DNA of 64,000 nucleotides from Peptidiphaga gingivicola (GTDB lineage: Bacteria > Actinomycetota > Actinomycetes > Actinomycetales > Actinomycetaceae). The stretch spans positions 744,001-808,000 of the forward strand of contig NZ_LVZK01000001.1 in NCBI RefSeq assembly GCF_001652275.1, given 5' to 3'. The translations under genes and the position numbers were made by a program. Below the pieces are notes generated by a model that saw only the letters and a list, made by a program, of their open reading frames with translations, made no database searches and was not told the DNA's origin. The number at the start of each line of letters is the position of its first letter. The stretch's first letter is position 1. Positions 35,432-43,879 of this stretch are shown one piece after another.

Positions 35432-36861
35432 CGTCGGCCTTCGAGCGCGCCGGCCGAGGAAGGGCCTCCGAGGGCGAAGGAACCGAGGCCGAGGCGATGC
35501 GGCGGGTGCGGGCCAGCCTGGCGAGGGGCGGCAGCGACGGCGGAGCGATCGCCATGCTTGACCCCGCCGCCGTCTCCGCGCGCGACGTCGTGGGGCTCGG
35601 ACGGCGGCTTCGCCAGGCGATCGCCGGGGCGGGGCCCCTGCTCGACCCGCTGCTGAGCGATCGGTCGGTCACCGACGTCCTCGTCAACGGCGGACGCGGC
35701 GTGTGGGTCGATCGCGGAAACGGGATGGAACGCGACGAACGCGCCAGCCGCGGTCTGAGCGACGATTCGTCGGTGCGAGCGCTCGCGGTGCGGCTCGCGG
35801 CCGCCTGCGGCCAGAGGCTCGACGATTCGTCTCCGATCGTGGACGGAACGTTTCCCGACGGGTTGAGGCTCCATGCCGTGCTGCCGCCGCTCGCCGCCGA
35901 GGGGACCCTTATCTCCATGCGGGCGCACAGGCCCGTCTCCTTTACTTTGGCAGAGCTCGCAGAGGGCGGGATGTTCGACCGCTTCGCCCTTCGGTTGCTG
36001 CTGGCCCTCGTCGCGCATCGGGCGAACGTCATCGTCTCGGGCGCCACGGGATCTGGGAAAACGACCTTGCTCGCCGCGGTCCTGGGAGAGGTCCCGAGCG
36101 ACGAGCGAATCCTCGTGATCGAAGAATCCGCGGAATTACGGCCCTCGCATCCCCATGTCGTTCATTTGCAAGTGCGAAGGGCGAATGTGCAGGGGGCAGG
36201 CGAGGTGGCCTTGAGCGAACTGGTCCGGGCCGCGATGCGGATGCGGCCGGACAGAATCGTTCTCGGCGAGTGCCGGGGCGCAGAGGTGCGGGAGGTTCTG
36301 ACGGCGCTCAACACCGGACACGAGGGCGGATGGGCGACGATTCACGCCAACTCTGCCGCAGACGTTCCCGCGCGGCTCACGGCGCTTGGCGCCCTGGCGG
36401 GGATGAGCGAGGACGTGGTCGCGGCCCAGGCCGCAAGCGCGCTGGACGCCGTCGTCCACATTGAGCGCCGCGACGGGGTTCGCGTACTCACGCAGGTCGC
36501 CGTTTTGGAAAGGCGCCGCGGCGAGCTGACCGCCTCCGTTGCGTTGGAATTCGACGGAAAGGCGGTTGCTCAAGGCCCTGCCTGGCCGAGGCTGGCCGCG
36601 CGAGTGGGAATGAATGCGCGAACCGGGGCGGAGGCCTGCGCCGCGTCGGACGCCCGCATTGGAGCGGAAGTCGACGTCGGGGTGGGCGCCGGCACAGGGA
36701 CTGACGTTGGAATTGGATCGGCCGCCTCCATCGGGGCGGACGCCGCCGGAGGAGTGGACGGGCGGACACGGACGGGCGTGCGAAGCGGCGTCCACTGGCG
36801 AAGCGGCGTCGGACGAAACGACATGGGCGCACGAAAACGATACGAAGGGAGTCCGATGTGA
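35428..36861 (+). CDS. tadA: TadA-type secretion ATPase
   Basis: 477 residues from the ATG at 35428. The CpaF/TadA core is complete: DPLLSDRSVTDVLVNG, Walker A SGATGSGKTTLL, the Asp box ILVIEESAEL, Walker B PDRIVLGECRGAEV and the His box GGWATIHANSA. After residue 380 comes an unusual Gly/Ala/Val/Arg-rich tail of about 95 residues. It powers assembly of the Tad pilus in the cytosol. It is coupled to the gene before (ATGA) and after (GTG start inside ATGTGA). Confidence 0.94.
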   Translation: MTSAFERAGRGRASEGEGTEAEAMRRVRASLARGGSDGGAIAMLDPAAVSARDVVGLGRRLRQAIAGAGPLLDPLLSDRSVTDVLVNGGRGVWVDRGNGMERDERASRGLSDDSSVRALAVRLAAACGQRLDDSSPIVDGTFPDGLRLHAVLPPLAAEGTLISMRAHRPVSFTLAELAEGGMFDRFALRLLLALVAHRANVIVSGATGSGKTTLLAAVLGEVPSDERILVIEESAELRPSHPHVVHLQVRRANVQGAGEVALSELVRAAMRMRPDRIVLGECRGAEVREVLTALNTGHEGGWATIHANSAADVPARLTALGALAGMSEDVVAAQAASALDAVVHIERRDGVRVLTQVAVLERRRGELTASVALEFDGKAVAQGPAWPRLAARVGMNARTGAEACAASDARIGAEVDVGVGAGTGTDVGIGSAASIGADAAGGVDGRTRTGVRSGVHWRSGVGRNDMGARKRYEGSPM

Positions 36862-37418
36862 AGAAGCAGAAAAGGCGGCTGGGGCACGTCGACGTCGGGA
36901 TGCTCGTCGCGGAGACCGCAACCCGCATGAGAGCCGGAGCGTCGACTGAGAAAGCCTGGGGGCAGACGTGTGCCAGGGCGGGATTCGAAGACGGAGACGC
37001 GGTTGACGACGTCGGCGTGCCTGCAGCTTTGCGGCGGATGTGGGCCTCGCGAGGGCGGAAGTCCGCCGACGACGTGCGGCTGGGCGTTCCCCCGGCGGTT
37101 GCCGTATGCAGGCTGACTCGGGCAACCGGCGCCCCCGCGGCCGACGTCCTGGATGCGTGCGCCGCCGGAATCACGGATGCCGCCGAATCGGCCGCAGCGC
37201 GCCGCGCCGCACTCGCCGGTCCCAAGGCGAGCGCGCGCATGTTGGCCTGGCTTCCGCTCCTCGGGCTGTTTCTGGGGTCGCTGATGGGAACGGACACGCT
37301 CGACTTTCTTTTGTCCGCCGGCCTGGGGCGGACGCTGTTGGCCCTCGGGCTTGCCTTTGAGGCCTTAGGCATTTTCTGGGTGCGTCGCCTCGTTCGACGC
37401 GCGGAAAGGGAGGGGTAG
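36858..37418 (+). CDS. tadB: TadB-like inner-membrane pilus assembly protein
   Basis: 186 residues from a GTG that overlaps the tadA stop. A GspF-type helical segment (LVAETATRMRAGASTEKAWG, RLTRATGAPAADVLDACAAG) precedes two TM segments (MLAWLPLLGLFLGSLMG, LLALGLAFEALGIFW). It is shorter than classical TadB because it lacks the N-terminal membrane part, which is common for actinobacterial Tad loci. Together with the next gene it forms the membrane platform. Confidence 0.87.
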   Translation: MKKQKRRLGHVDVGMLVAETATRMRAGASTEKAWGQTCARAGFEDGDAVDDVGVPAALRRMWASRGRKSADDVRLGVPPAVAVCRLTRATGAPAADVLDACAAGITDAAESAAARRAALAGPKASARMLAWLPLLGLFLGSLMGTDTLDFLLSAGLGRTLLALGLAFEALGIFWVRRLVRRAEREG

Positions 37419-37420
37419 CG

Positions 37421-37966
37421 ATGTGGTTTTTCGGGCTCTCCGCGGTCCTTTTCGTCGTCGCGGCAGCGTGGTCCTCGGAGTTCTTCGCCTCCGACGCTCG
37501 GGGTGGCGACGCGCTGGGTGCGCGGGCGTCTCTCCCACCGGTGGACCAGGCCATGGTCGCAGACCTGGCGGTGGCGGCAATAAGTGCCGGGTGCTCGGTG
37601 CCCGCGCTCCTAGTCGCCCTTGATTCGGCATTGGCCGAGGAAGAGGAACCGCCCGGCCTTGAGTGCGTGGCGAAGTCTTTGACGATGGGCGGGACGTGGG
37701 AGGAGGCGTGGCAGAGCGCGCCGAGTCGTTTTGATCCATTGCGCAACGCGCTCGAGCCCTCGTGGGTTGACGGCGCGGCTGCGGTCCCGCTGCTGGAAAG
37801 AACGGCTGCGAGTCTGAGAGCCGGGCGCGTGCGGCGCGCGCGGGAATCAGCGGCGCGGCTGGGCGCCAAGCTTGTTCTTCCGCTGGGTCTGTGTTTTCTC
37901 CCCGCCTTTATTCTGCTCGGCGTCGTTCCCATCGTCGTTTCGGCGGGCGTGGCGATCCTGAGGTGA
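37421..37966 (+). CDS. tadC: TadC-like inner-membrane pilus assembly protein
   Basis: 181 residues, starting 2 bp after tadB. It has an N-terminal TM segment (WFFGLSAVLFVVAAAW), a GspF-type motif (DLAVAAISAGCSVPALLVAL), a basic stretch RAGRVRRARESAARLGAKL and a C-terminal TM segment (LVLPLGLCFLPAFILLGVVP) typical of T2SSF proteins. It ends the first Tad operon, and a 1.15-kb non-coding gap follows. Confidence 0.87.
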   Translation: MWFFGLSAVLFVVAAAWSSEFFASDARGGDALGARASLPPVDQAMVADLAVAAISAGCSVPALLVALDSALAEEEEPPGLECVAKSLTMGGTWEEAWQSAPSRFDPLRNALEPSWVDGAAAVPLLERTAASLRAGRVRRARESAARLGAKLVLPLGLCFLPAFILLGVVPIVVSAGVAILR

Positions 37967-39119
37967 TCGTGCGACGCCGGTCTGAGGTGGTTGCGCGGCC
38001 TCGAAGAGCCGGAACGGGATCGAATGGCCCGGGCAACGTCGAGGGGTCCGGGCGGCTTCGACGGGACCGGCTGATGCGGCCGGTTTGCGGGTCGAGACGA
38101 GGAGACATGCGGATCTGGGCTGGGCCTGCGTCGAGGGGACCCGGTCGATGCAGATCTTGCCCGATTGGTGGAGATCTAGGCCCGGCCGGTGGAGATCTAG
38201 GCCCGGCCGGTGTGGATTTGAGCAAAGACGACGCCTGGGCCTGAACTCGTGGATCTGAGTGCAGTTGGCGCGTCGCGTCCCCGCGGTCGCGTGGCGCCCG
38301 CGGGGACGTGTCTGGTCTTCCGTCCGTGGGGCACAGGGGATGGAAGCGACCGTGGACAACTGGAAGGTGGCCTCTCCCTCTTCCGCCCGCGGGACACAGG
38401 GGATGGAAAGTTCCTAGGAACAAGAAAAGGACTGCGGCGAAGGGTGCGTTGGCGCGAAAAGTCCCTTCTTTCGCCATAAGGACAATTTTGGAACTGGTAA
38501 TGCATGTATATCATTTTCATGATAATAATTTGTGTTTATATATTTTCATTGTGTTATATCTTAAATGTTGCCTTGGTCTCTGTTTAAGCTGACTATTCTA
38601 TGTATTTAGAAATTGGCGTGCAATTTCGACGTCGTCTTTGCTTCGTGAGCGCGTGCGACCGGACTCGCTCGTGTTGGCGTCGACGCCGGCTGACCTCGCT
38701 CACGGGAAGAAGCCGTTCCGGGTTCGGCTTCGGCCCCGGCTGTGCCGGCCGACCACACGGGTTTATTGAGCAACGCCGAATGCATGGCGTGGCTTCTCGG
38801 CTGCGTCGGCCTACCTCGTTTGCGGGGGGAGGCGGGTGCCCGAAACGGTTGGTTTGCGTGACGAATCGGTCCGCGTGAAAAGAAGGCGGCCGCGCGCCAA
38901 GATCGTCTAGAGGGTTTCCCGAGGAATCGGTCGTGTCAGGTAGCCGATCGGTCGTGTCAAGCAGTCAATCGGTCACGTTAAGTAATCGCGGTCGGTCCAC
39001 AGGGCGAAACGATGTCGTGGAGGTTCACAGCCTCGGGAATCCTTCGTCAATCGAATGCTGTGTTTTGAAAGAGTCAGTCATCGGCGACGAAACGCGTTGC
39101 CGATAGACAGGAGACGACA
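37967..39119. other. Long non-coding gap before the pilin genes, with repeats and an AT-rich island
   Basis: I see no convincing gene in 1.15 kb. Features: a 21-bp tandem duplication containing GGAGATCTAGGCCCGGCC (38167-38187 and 38188-38208); two imperfect copies of a GGGACACAGGGGATGGAA-type unit (near 38331 and 38389); a sharply AT-rich island of about 140 bp at 38475-38620; and a triplicated CGGTCGTGTCA-type motif (about 38929-38978). The AT-rich part is the best candidate for the pilin-operon promoter. The rest may be a long untranslated leader. Confidence 0.5.
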
Positions 39120-39314
39120 ATGACAACGAGCAAAAGCTTCGTCGACATCGACAAGACGTCAGGCGAGGCGGGAATGGCCACGGCCGAGTACGCGATAGGA
39201 ACGGTGACCGCGACGGGCGTCGCAGGCGTTCTGTGGTGGCTTGTCAATCAGGACTGGTTCCGCAACGGGATGAAGGCCCTGCTGAGCAAGATCTTCTCCG
39301 TTCCGGGAATGTGA
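39120..39314 (+). CDS. Flp-like prepilin (DUF4244 type)
   Basis: 64 residues behind a GGAG site. The prepilin peptidase motif is clear: a charged leader ending SGEAG, then MATAEYAIGTV with the required Glu at +5, followed by a TM helix (GTVTATGVAGVLWWLV). It should be the major subunit of the Tad pilus. It is separated from tadABC by the non-coding gap and followed by a hairpin, so it may be expressed at a higher level than its neighbours. Confidence 0.9.
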   Translation: MTTSKSFVDIDKTSGEAGMATAEYAIGTVTATGVAGVLWWLVNQDWFRNGMKALLSKIFSVPGM

Positions 39315-39320
39315 TGCGAC

Positions 39321-39350
39321 GATCGGGCGGAGCGCGCACTCTGCCCGATC
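39321..39350 (+). terminator. Hairpin after the pilin gene
   Basis: GATCGGGC (39321-39328) pairs with GCCCGATC (39343-39350) around a 14-nt loop, 7 bp past the pilin stop. It has no T-tract. It could be a terminator or a partial attenuator that makes pilin mRNA more abundant than the downstream TadE mRNAs. Confidence 0.45.
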
Positions 39351-39489
39351 ACATCGCGGCCGTCCTAAAATTCGGGCGATGCAAATTGCCATGAAACGCC
39401 CTGTTCAAGAGTCCACAAGGAAACCCAAAGCGGCGGGAGGTTGGTAAAGCGATGATTAAGCCGAAAAGCCGCGGAAAGGTTGGAAATCT

Positions 39490-39963
39490 ATGAAATACTC
39501 AACGGCTGGAAAAAGACCTCCCGCGAATCGCCCCGGCGGGCATTCGGAATCGGGAATGGTGACGGGGGAAGTCGCCATCGGCTCTCTCGTTCTGGCGCTT
39601 GTCACGGCCTTTGCCCTTGCGCTTGGGCATATCGCCGTCGCATATCTCGAAGCCAATGACGCGGCGCGAATGGCGGCTCGCATGGCCGCGCTGGGAGAAG
39701 GGAACGGCGCGATCAAGGCCGCCGTCGAGCGTTCTCTTCCCGGTGCGTCGGTGAGCGTCGTCAGCGGCGCCGACACCGTCGAGGCCGTGGTGCACGCGCC
39801 GCGAAAGGGGTTCAGCGGAAGGCTGGGCATCGACGTTCACGCGTCCGTCACGGCAGCGGTCGAGCCTGGGGTCGGCGGTGAGGCCGAGGCGGGACGCGAC
39901 GCGGGAACGGGGAGCGGCGCCAAGGCGGGCGGCGACGTCGGGACGGGCGGCGAAGCGCCGTGA
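39490..39963 (+). CDS. TadE-like pseudopilin
   Basis: 157 residues. A prepilin-like signal (SESG followed by MVTGEVAIGSLVLAL, Glu at +5) leads into one TM helix, then a globular part with a Val/Ser-rich beta region (ASVSVVSGADTVEAVVHAP) and a Gly/Glu/Ala-rich tail of about 30 residues. TadE-type minor pilins are needed for Tad pilus assembly. Its stop overlaps the next gene's GTG start. Confidence 0.85.
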   Translation: MKYSTAGKRPPANRPGGHSESGMVTGEVAIGSLVLALVTAFALALGHIAVAYLEANDAARMAARMAALGEGNGAIKAAVERSLPGASVSVVSGADTVEAVVHAPRKGFSGRLGIDVHASVTAAVEPGVGGEAEAGRDAGTGSGAKAGGDVGTGGEAP

Positions 39964-40517
39964 ACGCCTCGACAGATCCGCCTGGCGGCAGGAAGAAAGG
40001 GCGGGAGATCAGGCAGGGGCGAGGCGTCGAGCAGAGGAGACGGTCCTCTCGGCTGTGCCGGTGCTCGTGGCAGCCGGATCGGCGTTTTCGCCGACGACAT
40101 CGCCGTCGGCGCCTTTATCTGCATCCAAACCTTCGCGGGCTGAACGAATCGCGTCGGGAAGCCGAGCGCGAGTCTGAACGCGGCGCGGGCACCGTTCTGA
40201 CGGTCGGCTTCCTTTTCGTGATCTGTACTTTCACGGTTGTGCTGCTGATGGTCGCTTCGACGTGCGCGAGCATCGCCAAAGCCCAAAATGCCGCCGACAT
40301 GGTGGCCTTGGCCTCCGCGCAGAGAAGCGCCGCGGGGCTCGGCGGGTGCCCGTCGTCGGCATACGTCGAACGCACGTACGGCGCCTCGCTTGTGGCCTGC
40401 GACGTCGACGGCGCACTCGCGAAGGTGAAGGTGTCCAAGAATCTGACTTACATGGGGGTGACGTATGTGGCCGAGGCGTGGGCCGGGCCTGCCTACTCGG
40501 CCGGCGAAACGAGGTGA
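39960..40517 (+). CDS. TadE-like protein of the helicase/secretion neighbourhood
   Basis: 185 residues from the GTG at 39960. The first 65 residues are very Arg-rich, so an internal start cannot be excluded. The conserved part begins ERGAGTVLTVGFLFVICTF, one TM helix, then QNAADMVALASAQR and a Cys pair region (GGCPSS, ACDVDGAL). This matches TIGR03816-type proteins (Rv3654c-like), always next to the Tad genes and the DEAH helicase in actinobacteria. Confidence 0.8.
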   Translation: MNASTDPPGGRKKGREIRQGRGVEQRRRSSRLCRCSWQPDRRFRRRHRRRRLYLHPNLRGLNESRREAERESERGAGTVLTVGFLFVICTFTVVLLMVASTCASIAKAQNAADMVALASAQRSAAGLGGCPSSAYVERTYGASLVACDVDGALAKVKVSKNLTYMGVTYVAEAWAGPAYSAGETR

Positions 40518-40708
40518 CGGTGGGCGAGGCGGACGAAGACGTCGAGGCGGACGAAGACGTCGGGGCGGCCGGGCTGTGGGCGGCAAGGCTCCGCGGCCGC
40601 CTCCGCAGCCAAGGGTTCAGGGAGGCGTGCCGATCAAAGCTCCGTAAAGCGCGCCGATTGGGGATTCCGTGAAGCGTGCCGATTTGGGGGCTTCGTGAAG
40701 CCCGCCGA

Positions 40709-43207
40709 TCAGGCCTGTGCGCGGCGCAACCCGTCGGCCACGATGCGCAGGAGCTTCGTCGCTCCGCCCTTCGAAAGGGGTTCGTTGTTGTTGCCGCATT
40801 TCGGGGACTGAACGCAGCGCGGGCACCCTCCCGTGCACGGGCAGCTTTCCAAAGCGGCGAGCGTGGCCTCCATCCAGATTCGTCCGTGTTCGAAGCCGTG
40901 AAGGGAGCAGCCTGAACCGCCGGGGACGGCGTCGTGGACGATGACGGTCGTCGCTTGCGTGTCTGCGTGCCAAACGGTCGATAGGCCGCCCAGATCCCAA
41001 CGGTCGCAGGTCGCTAGCAGGGGGAGGATGCCGATCGAGGTGTGCTCTGCCGCGTGGAGAGCGCCCGGAAGGTCGGACGCCGGCACGCCCGCTCGTTCCA
41101 GTGCTTTCGCGTCGAGGGTCCACCACGTTCCCGAGGTGCGCAGCTCTCGGACCGGCATGTCGAGCGGGACGCGGCCCAGGTAGAGGCCGTCCTCGCTTCT
41201 TCGGACGTCGTAACCGGTCACCTGAGACGTCACGAGAACCTCTCCGCGGGCCCAGACTCCGAAATCCGCATGCGCAAGCTCTTCGACGTCCACGATGCGC
41301 ACCGACGTCGATTGTGCCGCATAGGTTCGGATTTCCTCGTCGCGATGGCGATGGACGACGGCGGAGTCTTCGTCGAGGCTCTCGACCATGTAAGGCACGC
41401 CTTGGTGAAGATAGACCGCGCCGGGAAAGACGGTTGCGTCCGCACGAGCCGAATCCACTGTTCCGAGCAGGACGCCGGATTCGCCATCGACGATGGACAC
41501 CGTGCCGCCCTCGCCGCGGAGGCTGACCATGTCGTGGGCGTTTGCCCCTAGCGAAGCGTTCCAAAACCAGCCGTTTGGGCGCCTTCGCAGCAGGCCGTCG
41601 GACGCGAGGTCGTCGAAGAGGGCCGTGCTGTCAAGCCCGAAGACCTCGGCGTCGGCCTCCGTGAGGGGGAGCTCGGCCGCGGCGGCGCAAACGTGGGGGA
41701 GGAGGACGTGCGGATTGGCCGGGTCAAAGACGTTCGTCTCCGCCGGCGACTGTGTGAACGCCTCGGGATGCGAGAGGAGGTACTGGTCCAGCGGGTCGTC
41801 CCGCCCGATGAACACTGCGACGCCGGGTTTGCCCGCGCGACCCGCTCGTCCGATCTGCTGGGCGAAAGAGGCGTGCGTGCCCGGCCACCCCGTGACGACG
41901 ACGGCGTCCAGCCCCGAGACGTCGATCCCGAGTTCGAGGGCGTTCGTCGTCGCCAGCGCGCGCAGCTGCCCCGACCTGAGAGAGCCTTCGAGGGCCCTTC
42001 TGTCTTCGGGAAGGTAGCCGCCGCGGTATGCCGCGATCTCGGGGTCGAAGCCCGAGGCGTGCGCCGCCGACCAGTCGCGGGCGATCTCCGCGACCCGCTC
42101 GGCTCCGGCGCGCGAACGGACGAATGTGAGTGTTTGCGCGCCCGCCGCGGCAAGCACGCCCGTGAGTTCGCCTGCCTCGGTGTTCGCAGCGCGTCGCGGC
42201 CCGCCTGGGAGGTCGGTTCCGGCGTCGTGCCCGGTTTTGGGATTGCCCTCGGTCCCAGTGCGATTTTGGACTCCGGCATGTCTCCCGGTTCCGGCGTCGC
42301 TCCGCGGCTTGAGGCCCGTGCCCTCCGCGCGCGGGACGCCTTCTCTTTTCGCGCGCTGCTCGCCTTCGACCTCGCGGCACCGCCACAGGACCAGGCGCTT
42401 CGGTCCGCGCGGCGATCCGTCGCGCTCGACGGCTTGGACCGGACCGAAGGAGTCCCCGAGGAAACGACGCGCGGTTTCGGCGGGGTCTCCGCTGGTCGCC
42501 GAGAGGAAGGCCACGGCCGGACAGGCCCCGTAGTGGCCTGCGAGGCGCAGGAGGCGGCGCACCGTCGCCGCCACGTTCGCGCCGAAAACGCCTCGGTAGG
42601 AATGGAATTCGTCCATCACCACCATCGCCAGGCCCCGCCACAGCCTGGCCCAACGCTCATGGGAGGCGAGCATGGCGTGCTGGAGGAAGTCCGGGTTCGA
42701 AAGGACGACGTCGGCGTATTCGCGGGCCCACCGCTTGACGGAGGCTTCGGCGTCGCCGTCGGCCGCCGCGACGCCGATCCGCGGATCGACCTCGCGCGCG
42801 AGTCGAGCCAAGCCGACCAATTGGTCGGCGGCCAGGGCCTTCGTCGGCGCGAGATAGAGAACGGACGGCCTGTAGCGGATGTTCGCGAGGCCGCTCCGGC
42901 CCCGCCCCCGCCGGCTCAGGAGGTCCAAGGCCGGAATCCAGGCGGCAAGCGACTTCCCCGAGCCGGTCCCGGTTGCGACGACCGTGTGCGTGCCGCCGTG
43001 CAGCAGCTCCGCCGCCTCCGCCTGGTGCGACCACAGCTCGCGGATTCCACGATTTGCGAGGGCATCCTTGACTTCGGGCGCCACCCATTCGGGCCACGGC
43101 GCCCCGGCGCTCGCACGCGCCGGCATTTCGACGACGGCGGCGACTTGGCCCGGCGTCGCATGGGCGAGAACATGCGAAAGGAAATCAGGGACGCGATCCG
43201 ACACCAC
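40709..43207 (-). CDS. DEAH-box helicase with DUF1998 domain (TIGR03817-like)
   Basis: 832 residues from a GTG. Motif I ATGTGSGKSLAAW, motif II VVMDEFHSYRGVFG (DEFH), motif III SATSGDP, a C-terminal helicase domain with LAVTNALELGID-type and QQIGRAGRAGKPG, and a terminal DUF1998 with the cysteine cluster CPCTGGCPRCVQSPKC, which binds metal. Its constant placement beside Tad genes in actinobacteria is known, but its link to the pilus is not understood. The family includes Hrq1/MrfA-like DNA repair helicases, so a repair role is equally possible. Confidence 0.93.
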   Translation of the reverse strand: MVSDRVPDFLSHVLAHATPGQVAAVVEMPARASAGAPWPEWVAPEVKDALANRGIRELWSHQAEAAELLHGGTHTVVATGTGSGKSLAAWIPALDLLSRRGRGRSGLANIRYRPSVLYLAPTKALAADQLVGLARLAREVDPRIGVAAADGDAEASVKRWAREYADVVLSNPDFLQHAMLASHERWARLWRGLAMVVMDEFHSYRGVFGANVAATVRRLLRLAGHYGACPAVAFLSATSGDPAETARRFLGDSFGPVQAVERDGSPRGPKRLVLWRCREVEGEQRAKREGVPRAEGTGLKPRSDAGTGRHAGVQNRTGTEGNPKTGHDAGTDLPGGPRRAANTEAGELTGVLAAAGAQTLTFVRSRAGAERVAEIARDWSAAHASGFDPEIAAYRGGYLPEDRRALEGSLRSGQLRALATTNALELGIDVSGLDAVVVTGWPGTHASFAQQIGRAGRAGKPGVAVFIGRDDPLDQYLLSHPEAFTQSPAETNVFDPANPHVLLPHVCAAAAELPLTEADAEVFGLDSTALFDDLASDGLLRRRPNGWFWNASLGANAHDMVSLRGEGGTVSIVDGESGVLLGTVDSARADATVFPGAVYLHQGVPYMVESLDEDSAVVHRHRDEEIRTYAAQSTSVRIVDVEELAHADFGVWARGEVLVTSQVTGYDVRRSEDGLYLGRVPLDMPVRELRTSGTWWTLDAKALERAGVPASDLPGALHAAEHTSIGILPLLATCDRWDLGGLSTVWHADTQATTVIVHDAVPGGSGCSLHGFEHGRIWMEATLAALESCPCTGGCPRCVQSPKCGNNNEPLSKGGATKLLRIVADGLRRAQA

Positions 43208-43234
43208 TTAAGTGTGCATCATCGGCTAGACGAG

Positions 43235-43360
43235 CGTGCGTCGTCAGTCGGACGAACGTGCGCCATCGGTCCGACGAATGTGTGCCGTCAACCGGATAAA
43301 CGTGCGCCATCAGCCGGATAAATGTGCGCCGTGCGCCGTCGACCGGACGAATGTGCGTCG
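43235..43360. repeat. 22-bp tandem repeat (about five copies)
   Basis: Units such as CGTGCGCCATCAGCCGGATAA follow each other at 43235, 43257, 43279 and 43301, with a longer (29-bp) degenerate unit at 43323. Copies differ by several substitutions, so the array is older than the next one. Confidence 0.85.
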
Positions 43361-43392
43361 AACCTCGAATTTACTGCGGTTTTGGCCGGTGT

Positions 43393-43552
43393 GCGTCTTC
43401 GCCGCCGTGTTCGTTGCGGTCTCGGCCTGTCCGCGTCTTCGCCGCCGTGTTCGTTGCGGTCTCGGCCTGTCCGCGCCTTCGCCGCCGTGTTCGTTGCGGT
43501 CTCGGCCTGTCCGCGTCTTCGTCGCCATGTTCGTTGCGTCTTCGGCGTGGCC
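43393..43552. repeat. 40-bp tandem repeat (four copies)
   Basis: A unit starting GCGTCTTCGCCGCCGTG and ending GGTCTCGGCCTGTCC repeats at 43393, 43433, 43473 and 43513. The first three are almost identical and the fourth is diverged. It is non-coding. Confidence 0.92.
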
Positions 43553-43749
43553 CGCAGCATCCTCGCCGGTCTGCGTCTTTGTCGCCGGTCGCAGCGCCCT
43601 TTTCGACCCGCGGCTTCTTCGCCGCCTCGAGGACGCGTCGCGGCGTGCCGTTTCTCGCCCTCATTCCTCGCCGATGCTCAGTTTTGCCTCGGCGCCCCGT
43701 TCCCCGCCGCCGTTTCAAGGGCGGCCCCCGCAAACATCTCACTTGAAAT

Positions 43750-43797
43750 AATCAATATATTGTATGCTGGCGGCGTGTCACCCACTAGATGTAGTAT
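43750..43797 (+). promoter_or_regulatory. Pair of NrdR-box-like operators
   Basis: The core CAATATATTG (43753-43762) matches the NrdR consensus CWATATATWG exactly, and CTAGATGTAG (43785-43794) matches at 8 of 10 positions. Their starts are 32 bp apart, about three helical turns, which is the usual spacing of paired NrdR boxes. They lie 83-130 bp upstream of nrdD, so NrdR repression of nrdDG is expected. Confidence 0.75.
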
Positions 43798-43879
43798 TGA
43801 GGTAGTAACGTCGATTGCGCTTCCCGAAGGCCGGGCGCGCCAGCCGCTTCGGGGAACTCCCACGACCCAGGAGAGGAAC

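Larger units (their letters stand above)
43208..43879. other. Intergenic region upstream of nrdDG
   Basis: About 670 bp between the divergent helicase and nrdD genes. The frame of nrdD is open through this region, but it consists of repeats and has no RBS, so I take nrdD to start at 43880. It holds two minisatellites (43235-43360 and 43393-43552) and two NrdR-box-like sites (43750-43797). Confidence 0.7.

Noticed and set aside
43322-43879. N-terminal extension of nrdD through the 40-bp repeats
   Set aside because: It would read through non-coding minisatellites and the NrdR boxes. The ATG at 43880 has a good RBS and gives the normal protein.
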